NCBI GenBank assembly: GCA_051745635.1
Contig: JBNJEH010000042.1
Location: 1 to 27,810 of the forward strand
DNA length: 27,810 nucleotides
Direction: 5' to 3'
From: Brumimicrobium sp051745635
Lineage (GTDB): Bacteria > Bacteroidota > Bacteroidia > Flavobacteriales_D > Crocinitomicaceae
The notes beneath the pieces are model-generated. The model had not been told where the DNA came from and searched no databases. It was given only the letters and a program-made list of their open reading frames with translations. Position numbers and translations under genes: made by a program. Each line of letters opens with the position of its first letter. Position 1 is the stretch's first letter. Shown one piece after another: positions 15,818 to 22,379 of the stretch.

Positions 15818-17426
15818 ACTGTTCCTTTTGATTGGTCTTTTGGTCTGTAGTACAGGCATTATGGGTCAATCACAGAATGATGATGAAACGTGGTATCGTC
15901 GCAAGTTTAAAATTGTGCTCTCGGAGAATCAAACTTTTCAAAATACGGACACACTTCTCTCGCCACTAAAATCAGGATATTACACGTTAGAAAAAGATCA
16001 ACTTACGCTCTATACCAGTGAAAATCGCGACTCTATCGCCCAAAAACTGCCCATTCTTGTAAAAAACGACTACAAATTCTCCTTAGAAAGCGATGGAAAA
16101 CGCGTGACTTTCCTGAAAGAGAACAAACAACTCGCCTCTTCTTTTTCAATCAGCGGACTGTTCCGCGGACTGCTCGGAATGCTGAGTTTATTGCTCATTG
16201 CCTTTGCACTCAGTAAAAATCGCAGGCATATCAACTGGAAATTAGTCGGTAAAGGAATTTTACTGCAAATAGCTCTGGCGGTATTGATCTTGAAAGTTCC
16301 GTACATCGAGACGGGATTTGACTTTATTTCGAAAGCATTCGTTCGCGTCGTGGATATGGCGCATGAAGGTGCTATGTTCGTATTCGGAAGCGTCGTAACG
16401 GGTGAAATGTCGCCCATTGTAAAAAACTTCGTGACGTGGATTTTACCTTCCGTCATCTTCTTCTCAGCGCTATCAAGTTTGCTTTATTACTGGGGTATCC
16501 TGCAAAAAATAGTGTATCTCATGGCTTACGTCATGAAACGACTCATGGGTTTATCGGGCGCGGAGAGTGTGGCTGCTGCCGGCAACGTATTCATGGGACA
16601 AACGGAAGCACCGCTCCTGGTTAAACCTTATTTAGGCAAGATGACGAAAAGTGAGATTTTATGTCTCATGGCAGGTGGAATGGCTACCATTGCGGGAGGT
16701 GTTCTGGCTTCTTATATCGGTTTTTTAGGAGACGGAGATCCCCAGCAAAAAGTCTTCTTCGCCAAACATTTATTGACAGCTTCGATCATGTCGGCGCCCG
16801 CAGCGATTATTTTTGCCAAAATATTGCTCCCGGAAACGGAAAACATCAACAAAGACTTATCTATCTCCAAAAACAAGCTGGGTACCAATGCTCTGGAAGC
16901 GATCACGAACGGAACGGTAGATGGCGTCAAGCTGGCCGTTAATGTAGCAGCAATGCTCATCGTTTTTGTGTCGCTCATTGCACTGGCCAATTACATGCTT
17001 GCTAAATTTGGATATTACACTGGAATTAATGATATCATTGCTGGACAATCCTCGCTGTATGACGGATTATCTTTTCAATATATTTTGGGGAACCTCTTGT
17101 CCCCTATTGCCTGGTTGATGGGCGTTCCATGGCAGGATACATTAATTATCGGTCAGCTATTGGGTGAAAAAACGATCATTAACGAATTTGTGGCCTATCC
17201 GCATCTCGGAGAATTACAGGATGAAATATCGGGCAAATCGCTCATGATGGGAACCTACGTACTGTGTGGCTTTGCCAACTTTGCCTCTATTGGGATTCAG
17301 GTCGGTGGTATTGGAGCATTGGCGCCGGAAAAGAAACCGATATTGGCCAAATACGGCGTGCTATCGCTCATCGCCGGTACACTCGCCTGTATGATGACCG
17401 CAACAATGGTGGGCATGTTATTTTAA
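15792..17426 (+). CDS. Concentrative nucleoside transporter (CNT, NupC family) with N-terminal exported domain
   Basis: The CNT core starts near residue 115 of this 544-residue protein and imports nucleosides with H+ or Na+. The signature GAESVAAAGNVFMGQTEAPL, the following LLVKPYLGKMTKSE, and GTDGVKLAVNVAAML-like segments are family-typical. Before the core is a signal peptide (LFLLIGLLVCSTGIMG, about 10-25) and about 90 exported residues rich in polar residues, absent from E. coli NupC (about 400 residues). I start it at 15792; an ATG at 15759 would lengthen the overlap with the nuclease gene. Co-location with a nuclease suits salvage of nucleosides released from nucleic acid. This link is an inference. 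Confidence 0.92.
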   Translation: MKLTDAHRKLFLLIGLLVCSTGIMGQSQNDDETWYRRKFKIVLSENQTFQNTDTLLSPLKSGYYTLEKDQLTLYTSENRDSIAQKLPILVKNDYKFSLESDGKRVTFLKENKQLASSFSISGLFRGLLGMLSLLLIAFALSKNRRHINWKLVGKGILLQIALAVLILKVPYIETGFDFISKAFVRVVDMAHEGAMFVFGSVVTGEMSPIVKNFVTWILPSVIFFSALSSLLYYWGILQKIVYLMAYVMKRLMGLSGAESVAAAGNVFMGQTEAPLLVKPYLGKMTKSEILCLMAGGMATIAGGVLASYIGFLGDGDPQQKVFFAKHLLTASIMSAPAAIIFAKILLPETENINKDLSISKNKLGTNALEAITNGTVDGVKLAVNVAAMLIVFVSLIALANYMLAKFGYYTGINDIIAGQSSLYDGLSFQYILGNLLSPIAWLMGVPWQDTLIIGQLLGEKTIINEFVAYPHLGELQDEISGKSLMMGTYVLCGFANFASIGIQVGGIGALAPEKKPILAKYGVLSLIAGTLACMMTATMVGMLF

Positions 17427-17448
17427 TCAAAAGCAAACAATTACGATA

Positions 17449-18282
17449 ATGGTTTACGAAGGTCAAATTCGGAAGATGAAGGTGGAACATGAAGATTCGG
17501 ACGATGTAAAATACACCTTTCGACTCGTCAATTTTGAATCAGAAGAAGAGACAAATTTTTCCATGAACGCGCTGATCGGTCAACAGATCGAAATGACGTT
17601 TGACGGGACGATCATCTGTAAATCCTGCGGGAGAAAAACGAATAAATCCTTTTTACAGGGCTTCTGTTATCCTTGCTTTAATAATGCTCCTCAGGCAGCA
17701 GAGTGCATTATCAAACCCGAATTGTGTCAGGCCCACCTCGGAAAAGGACGCGATCCTGAATGGGAAGAAAAGCACCACAATCAACCCCACATCGTTTACC
17801 TCGCCGCGAGTGATGTAGTTAAAGTTGGCGTTACGCGCGCCACACAAATCCCAACCCGATGGATCGATCAGGGCGCACACCAGTGTATCCGTCTGGCAGA
17901 AACGCCGAACCGTTATTTAGCTGGTCAGCTGGAAGTTGCTTTAAAAGATCAGTTCACTGACCGAACGAACTGGCGCAAAATGCTAAAAAATGATATTGAC
18001 GAATCCATTGACCTGGAATCGACGAAATGGGAAATGGAAGAACTTTTGCCGGATGATTTGACGACCTATTTCAGTGAAAACGATGAATGCTACACCTTTG
18101 ATTACCCCGTAGCAGCCTACCCCGAAAAAGTAAAAAGTATCGGTTTCGATAAATCGCCAACTATCCAGGGGAAAGTGCTGGGCATCAAGGGACAGTACCT
18201 CATCTTCGACGGAAACAGAGTGATGAATGTGAGAAAACACACGAGTTATCAGATTGCATTCAACGTTCAGGATGTAGAATAA
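17449..18282 (+). CDS. DUF2797 domain protein with zinc-ribbon-like cysteines
   Basis: This 277-residue protein of the DUF2797 family has four cysteines as CKSC (57-60) and CYPC (73-76), like a zinc ribbon, plus Cys86 and Cys93 nearby. Residues 114-165 (HIVYLAASDVVKVGVTR, then RWIDQGA and a LEVALKD helix) resemble the layout of a GIY-YIG nuclease: two beta strands, an Arg and a Glu. I infer this resemblance from order and spacing alone. It starts 22 bases after the transporter and probably ends the same unit. No biochemical role is known to me for this family. Confidence 0.85.
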   Translation: MVYEGQIRKMKVEHEDSDDVKYTFRLVNFESEEETNFSMNALIGQQIEMTFDGTIICKSCGRKTNKSFLQGFCYPCFNNAPQAAECIIKPELCQAHLGKGRDPEWEEKHHNQPHIVYLAASDVVKVGVTRATQIPTRWIDQGAHQCIRLAETPNRYLAGQLEVALKDQFTDRTNWRKMLKNDIDESIDLESTKWEMEELLPDDLTTYFSENDECYTFDYPVAAYPEKVKSIGFDKSPTIQGKVLGIKGQYLIFDGNRVMNVRKHTSYQIAFNVQDVE

Positions 18283-18330
18283 CGTCTCTTTTTCAGGCAT
18301 CAGTTGAAGATGCATCCGTTCAAAATTTCA

Positions 18331-18338
18331 TACCTTCG
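18331..18338 (+). promoter_or_regulatory. Candidate -7 box for the gene at 18347
   Basis: TACCTTCG, followed by CA, differs by one base from TAnnTTTG and lies 8 bases before the start codon. A TTG (18304-18306) lies 24 bases upstream, longer than the usual spacer. Confidence 0.3.
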
Positions 18339-18346
18339 CAAGTAAC

Positions 18347-18940
18347 ATGAAAGTCAACTATGGCCTGATATTAGTAATCGTGCTTGCGAGCTGGATAAGC
18401 CCCCTGTTCCATCTTCGCTCATCCGGATTTCAGAACATTCAACAAATTGCTGAAACTTATGCGGACGACTATTCCGGTGGTCTTTATTCGTGGCTCTCTG
18501 AAGGATTAGAATGGACGGATGAACAGGTCAATCCACGGCAACACGAGCCCGTTTCAAATCCCAATCATTTTATTTTTTACAGTTTTGATAGTGGATATAC
18601 GCCAATTGGAGCGACGAAAATGGCAATAAAAAATGCCCGCTATTCTATTTACGAACCCATTCAACTACTGGGAAGTACGATTGCTTTCATATTACTGATC
18701 CAACTTCTGCTGATGCGCATCACATTGCGACACGGAAACGGAATCCTGGCGATTATCAACCTGCTATTGCTCATAGCTTTGCTCGGAAACTGTGTCGAAC
18801 ACGAATTTTTCCAGGGATTTTTATTTGGAGCCTTATCTTTTATTGGCCTCCAAAGCGCCTATTTAGTGATTCACAAGAGGAGCAGGGAGCAAGAGCATAC
18901 AGCAAGAGTAGTGAGCAAGAGTAAGGAGCAAGAGGGCTGA
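18347..18940 (+). CDS. Unrecognised four-helix membrane protein
   Basis: I do not recognise this 197-residue protein. It has an N-terminal hydrophobic segment (4-21, possibly an uncleaved signal), an external-like polar stretch (about 22-103, with DDYSGGLYSWLSEGLEWTDEQ), then three hydrophobic segments at about 104-124, 131-149 and 156-175. The last 20 residues (from KRSREQEH to KSKEQEG) are translated from the purine-rich repeat tract that begins at about 18875, so the natural C-terminus may have been extended by the repeat. It follows DUF2797 by 64 bases. No function is proposed. Confidence 0.7.
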   Translation: MKVNYGLILVIVLASWISPLFHLRSSGFQNIQQIAETYADDYSGGLYSWLSEGLEWTDEQVNPRQHEPVSNPNHFIFYSFDSGYTPIGATKMAIKNARYSIYEPIQLLGSTIAFILLIQLLLMRITLRHGNGILAIINLLLLIALLGNCVEHEFFQGFLFGALSFIGLQSAYLVIHKRSREQEHTARVVSKSKEQEG

Positions 18941-19025
18941 GGACGAGGGTTGAGGACGAGGGCTGAGGGCGATTGTTGAGCTTGTCGAAACAGAAGCCCG
19001 AAGCCCGAAACAGAAGCCAGAGGGA
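18875..19025. repeat. Purine-rich low-complexity repeat tract
   Basis: A stretch of short degenerate repeats: GAGCAAGAG at 18887, 18913 and 18926; a GAGGACGAGGG(T/C)TGAG unit copied twice near 18938-18968; and a GAAGCCCGAA unit copied near 18992-19018. The tract covers the last 20 codons of the upstream gene and the intergenic gap, and contains the inverted dispersed motif at 18975-18991. Tracts of this style recur in some Bacteroidota genomes. Confidence 0.8.
18975..18991. repeat. Dispersed intergenic motif, copy 2 (inverted)
   Basis: GTTGAGCTTGTCGAAAC, whose complement reads GTTTCGACAAGCTCAAC, shares the TTCGRCnnnGCTCA core with 9801-9814 in the opposite orientation. Confidence 0.6.
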
Positions 19026-19078
19026 GTGGAGACCGTTCAAAAAACTGTGTGACACGAAGTGCTAAACGCTAAAACGGG

Positions 19079-19792
19079 TTAAATCTTCTTTCCGTGAAAC
19101 TGAGCAGTACACCTTTTGTAATCGGCTGTATATTGTCCGTCCTTATCGCGGATCGTCAATGGAGGAAGTTCCTGAAACGCCTGTTTACTCCTTTCGTGAA
19201 CAAATGATAAAATGAACCGAACGGGCCGATCGGGTTTGCCGTTGATGCACCGTTCACTTCCCGCCTTTAAGCCGTGATTGCGTGCCTTTTGCTCAACGTG
19301 CACTTTTTGATCTGCGGGAATGATTAACGTACAATTTCCTGCTCTTTTCAATAATTGGCTGACTTTTGAAAAGAAAAGTTCAAATGAAAATTGCGCATCG
19401 TGACGAGCGACGTTTCTAAATGTTGAAGGGGAATGATATGCCGCTGAGAAAAAAGGTGGATTTGAAACGATTAAATCATAGCATTCTCGAGCATTGCACG
19501 CTTCTATCGCCTTTTTTTCCGCTTTTAATCGATCTGAAAATGCCGAATTCGAGAAATTTTTATCGGCCAGTTGAACGGCCTGGGACTGAACATCTATTCC
19601 TGTCACGACAGCATCCGGATAGCGCTGTGCCATCATTAAAGCGATCGCGCCGGTACCCGTTCCCACATCCAAAATTGAACGCGGTTGGTCAGCATCTGCC
19701 AGCGCTCCTAAAAGCATCGCATCTGTACCCACTTTATGGACATCATCGCGCTGGTCGACCTGGAAAAACTTAAATTGAAAAGGCTTCATCAC
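19079..19792 (-). CDS. trmN6: tRNA1(Val) (adenine(37)-N6)-methyltransferase, YfiC/TrmN6 type
   Basis: This 237-residue class I SAM-dependent methyltransferase should put the N6-methyl group on adenine 37 of tRNA1(Val). Visible motifs are the N-terminal KVGTDAMLLGA (family-specific), the SAM-binding loop ILDVGTGTGAIALMMA (about 40-55), the acidic GIDVQ after strand 2, and the catalytic NPPFF (111-115). The second Met could be the start. Its ATG overlaps the rimM stop by 4 bases, so it is the third gene of rpsP-rimM-trmN, a set concerned with ribosome and tRNA maturation. Confidence 0.92.
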   Translation of the reverse strand: MMKPFQFKFFQVDQRDDVHKVGTDAMLLGALADADQPRSILDVGTGTGAIALMMAQRYPDAVVTGIDVQSQAVQLADKNFSNSAFSDRLKAEKKAIEACNARECYDLIVSNPPFFSAAYHSPSTFRNVARHDAQFSFELFFSKVSQLLKRAGNCTLIIPADQKVHVEQKARNHGLKAGSERCINGKPDRPVRFILSFVHERSKQAFQELPPLTIRDKDGQYTADYKRCTAQFHGKKI

Positions 19793-20331
19793 GCATTCAG
19801 GTACATATCGATCAGGCCTTCAGGAGCATCGACAGAAAGTGTTTGCCCTGCGCGATCGACTTGTTTTACTAAACCGGTATTCAATGGCAGCAAAATCTCC
19901 TTTTCTTCACCATTTTCAATACAAATAACGCGCAGTAAGGGATTATTTTCGTAGTCGACAACCTCTTTTAATGTGCCAATCATTCCTTTTACCTCATCGA
20001 GAACCGCGAATCCGATGACTTCGTGATCATAAAAGTGCGGACCTTCCAGTTTAGGCAAAACGGCCATCGGAAGGTAAATTTCTTTCTGCAGCAGTTGGCG
20101 CGCTTCTTTTTCTCCCCGAACGCCTTCGAGACACACACGAGCAAATCGGTTACTCCGCAGGTCGATTTCCTCAATAAAAAATGGCGTTAAGTGGCCGTTC
20201 AGTTCAATAAAAATCGCATCCAGGTTGGCGTAATCTTCAGGGTGCGAGGTATCAAAAAAAAGCGAAACCTCACCTTTATATCCGTGAAGTTTCGCTACGT
20301 GACCTAATTGAAAGCAATCGGCTTTTTTCAT
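19789..20331 (-). CDS. rimM: Ribosome maturation factor RimM
   Basis: This 180-residue protein binds S19 in the 30S head and helps late small-subunit assembly. The N-terminal RimM beta-barrel begins CFQLGHVAKLHGYKGEVSLFF, and a PRC-barrel follows from about residue 100 (HFYDHEVIGFAVLDE, GTLKEVVDYENNPLLRV, ILLPLNTGLVKQVD). Length and motifs are normal. It starts 17 bases after the rpsP stop and overlaps trmN by 4 bases. Confidence 0.95.
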   Translation of the reverse strand: MKKADCFQLGHVAKLHGYKGEVSLFFDTSHPEDYANLDAIFIELNGHLTPFFIEEIDLRSNRFARVCLEGVRGEKEARQLLQKEIYLPMAVLPKLEGPHFYDHEVIGFAVLDEVKGMIGTLKEVVDYENNPLLRVICIENGEEKEILLPLNTGLVKQVDRAGQTLSVDAPEGLIDMYLNA

Positions 20332-20348
20332 GTTTTAGAACAAAGCGA

Positions 20349-21092
20349 TTACTTTTCCTCTTTTTTGTCTTCTTCTTTTTCCTCAGCAGGCTTTTCCTCC
20401 GCTTTCGGTTCGGGAGCTTTCTCCTCCTTCTTCTCTTCTTTTGCTTCAGCCTTTTCTTCCTTAGCTTCTGCTTTCTCCTCTTTAGCTTCTGCTTTTTCTT
20501 CTTTAGGCTCTGCTTTTTCTTCCTTCGCCTCAGAAGCCGCTTCTTCTTTTGAGTCCGCTTTTTCCTCAGTAGCAGGCTCCTCTGCTGTTTCCGCCGCTGG
20601 TGCTTCTTCTGCAGGTGCTTCTTCTACTTCTTCAGGAGTATTTTTAGCAGCGATTTCTTTGGCTCTCGCCTCGCTTTTTGCTTTCTCAGCAGCCATACGC
20701 TCCTCTTCAGCTTTTTGTGCAGAGGCAGAAATTCCTTCCGACTTCTTCGCAATACGTGCTTCTTTGTCTTTCAACCATTCGGCGAATTTCTTTTCCACAT
20801 CTTCTTCAGAATGTGCGCCTTTTTTCACGCCTTTCAATAAATGATTTTTGTACAATACACCTTTGTACGACAGAATCGCACGCGCTGTATCAGACATTTC
20901 AGCACCTGTTGATACCCAATTTAAAGAACGATCGAAATCGATATCGATACGAGCGGGATTCGTATTGGGATTGTACGAACCTAATTTTTCAATGAAGCGA
21001 CCATCGCGTTTTGCGCGCGAATCTGCCACTACTACGTGGTAAAAAGGATAACCTTTCTTACCAAATCTTTGCAATCTAATTTTTGTTGCCAT
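20349..21092 (-). CDS. rpsP: 30S ribosomal protein S16 with long charged C-terminal tail
   Basis: This 247-residue protein has a complete S16 core in residues 1-85 (MATKIRLQRFGKKGYPFYHV, then GRFIEKLGSYNPNTNP and a conserved WVSTGAEMSDTA). S16 is needed for 30S assembly. Most bacterial S16 proteins are 80-90 residues and Bacteroidota ones are often longer. Here residues 86-247 form an Ala/Lys/Glu-rich tail ending in heptads of the AEAKEEK type; the DNA underneath is a 21-bp tandem repeat (20441-20524). The core start is secure. A promoter with both boxes is seen upstream. Confidence 0.95.
   Translation of the reverse strand: MATKIRLQRFGKKGYPFYHVVVADSRAKRDGRFIEKLGSYNPNTNPARIDIDFDRSLNWVSTGAEMSDTARAILSYKGVLYKNHLLKGVKKGAHSEEDVEKKFAEWLKDKEARIAKKSEGISASAQKAEEERMAAEKAKSEARAKEIAAKNTPEEVEEAPAEEAPAAETAEEPATEEKADSKEEAASEAKEEKAEPKEEKAEAKEEKAEAKEEKAEAKEEKKEEKAPEPKAEEKPAEEKEEDKKEEK
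20441..20524. repeat. 21-bp tandem repeat in the S16 tail, four units
   Basis: Four adjacent 21-base units (20441, 20462, 20483 and 20504) starting TTGCTTC or TAGCTTC on the plus strand encode seven-residue units of the AEAKEEK type in rpsP on the minus strand. The units are near-identical, which indicates recent expansion or replication slippage. Confidence 0.9.
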
Positions 21093-21107
21093 AATGTTTT
21101 ATTGGTT

Positions 21108-21122
21108 GAGGTACGAAACCTC
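21108..21122 (-). promoter_or_regulatory. Small hairpin in the rpsP leader
   Basis: GAGGT (21108-21112) pairs with ACCTC (21118-21122) around a 5-base loop, within the predicted 5' leader (about 50 bases) of the rpsP mRNA. The stem is only 5 bp, so its significance is uncertain. Confidence 0.3.
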
Positions 21123-21149
21123 GGTTAATAATTAAATTTAATGAGTGCG

Positions 21150-21180
21150 CAAAAGTACGGTTTTTATTTAGTTTTTACAA
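21150..21180 (-). promoter_or_regulatory. Promoter of rpsP-rimM-trmN
   Basis: On the minus strand TTG (21178-21180) is followed after 20 bases by TACTTTTG (21150-21157), matching the Bacteroidota -33/-7 arrangement TTG-N19-21-TAnnTTTG. It is the best promoter match in the window and places the transcript start roughly 50 bases before the rpsP start codon. Confidence 0.6.
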
Positions 21181-21514
21181 TAATTGAGCGGAGAATATTT
21201 AACCCGGATTCGAGACTTGCTAAAACTCAAATCAACATCAGTTCATACTTTAGCACTCTAATGCAAATAAAGGTAGTTATGGAACCACGTCCACTAAGCA
21301 TAAATGAGCACAGATCAGTACTTCTAAAAATCATCGATCTATTTAAAAAGCTCAAAAAAATAAGCAACTTAATTTGTCAGTCACTTTGAATTTCAATAGA
21401 TTGCGTAAAGTTTTAAGTGACGAAACGAATTTTTTAACGCTTTACTGATGATCGGAAAATAATTGATTTTTTAGAACAAACTGTCTCTACTGAAACAACA
21501 CAACCATTATAACA

Positions 21515-22379
21515 ATGCTTAAATATTGGAATAGTATCGTTTTTATATTCTTTCTTACTTCGATGTTGAGTCAAGAAGAATTCTCGTTTCAGTTGAATTT
21601 CGAGGACGCCGAGGGAAATAAAGATTCAGTAATAGTAGGATACGATGAGAATGCTACTGATGGTATAGATGTTTTATTTGGTGAACAGAACATTATTTCT
21701 CAACCATGGGACAGTGTTTTGGATGTTCGTTTAAGCGAACAACTTTCTTATCAGAATGGTCTTGCTCCTACGCCCCCCGCCTTCTACTCACACAAAAAAG
21801 CAAATAATAAACAAAACATGTAATAACATATTTGGTTTTGAAATCACTTTAAATATAGCTGCAAAGTATTATCCGATTGAAGTCAAGTGGGATTCATCAT
21901 TGTTTATTTCAGCTTTGGACTCTTGTCATGCCGGTTCGTTATTTACAACATATGATTATTATCAGAATGATGTGGGAAGTGGATTTGCCTTTTTTGCTAA
22001 TCAGGATAGCTTAATATTGTATGAGGATCCAGGGTTTCCCTTTTACGATGATGACACCCTGAAGATAAACCTACACTGGATTTCTTTCTCAAAAGAACAA
22101 GAATTGTCAGTAGAGGAAGTGGATGAAAACAGAAACAATCTTTTCTCCCTTTACCCCAACCCAACTGGAGGGAATTTCTTTATTCACATAGAGGGAAGTG
22201 ATCTCATTGATCCAGTAATAATGGTTACGGATTTAAGCGGTAAAATTGTCAAAGAAATGAGTTTATCATCAGACATGACAAAATGTGAGTTGGGAACAAT
22301 TCAAGATGGTATGTATCTGGTTCATATTTTAAGTGATGGAAAGGTAATAGAAACACAGAAACTAATTTATGCTAAATAG
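21515..22379 (+). pseudogene. T9SS-sorted secreted protein, broken by a one-base frameshift
   Basis: Two overlapping frames (21515-21823 and the frame ending at 22379) together make one protein of about 287 residues. The first part has a signal peptide (SIVFIFFLTSMLSQ) and a beta-rich stretch (FQLNFEDAEGNKDSVIVGYD). The second continues with a region starting THTKKQIINKTC and ends with a type A T9SS sorting domain (SLYPNPTGGNFFIHIEG, LSGKIVKEM, GMYLVHILSDGKVIETQKL). Removing one C from the C6 run at 21773-21778 joins the frames smoothly, so a single-base insertion or sequencing error is the simplest explanation. The T9SS domain would send the protein to the cell surface or outside. Function is unknown. 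Confidence 0.7.

Larger units (their letters stand above)
21093..21514. other. Divergent intergenic region between rpsP and the T9SS genes
   Basis: This stretch of about 420 bases holds the rpsP promoter and leader on one side. A plus-strand frame at 21141-21389 has no recognisable domain and covers the promoter, so I do not call it. No TAnnTTTG box is seen before the gene at 21515. The region is AT-rich. Confidence 0.6.

Noticed and set aside
18297..18313. Terminator hairpin after the DUF2797 gene (GCATC with GATGC)
   Set aside because: The stem is only 5 bp and there is no T run after it.
20308..20844. Plus-strand frame of 178 codons rich in Ser/Phe/Ala repeats
   Set aside because: It is the complement of the S16 tail repeats; low complexity makes stop codons rare in this frame.
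21141..21389. Plus-strand frame of 82 codons between rpsP and the T9SS gene
   Set aside because: It covers the rpsP promoter, has no recognisable domain and shows no sign of coding.
21794..21800. Programmed -1 ribosomal frameshift at the A6 run
   Set aside because: The downstream frame is +1 relative to the first frame, so a -1 slip would not reach it.
21756..21823. Independent second gene starting at 21756
   Set aside because: It has no signal peptide, its first residues are low-complexity, and it reads as the continuation of the upstream frame after a one-base shift.
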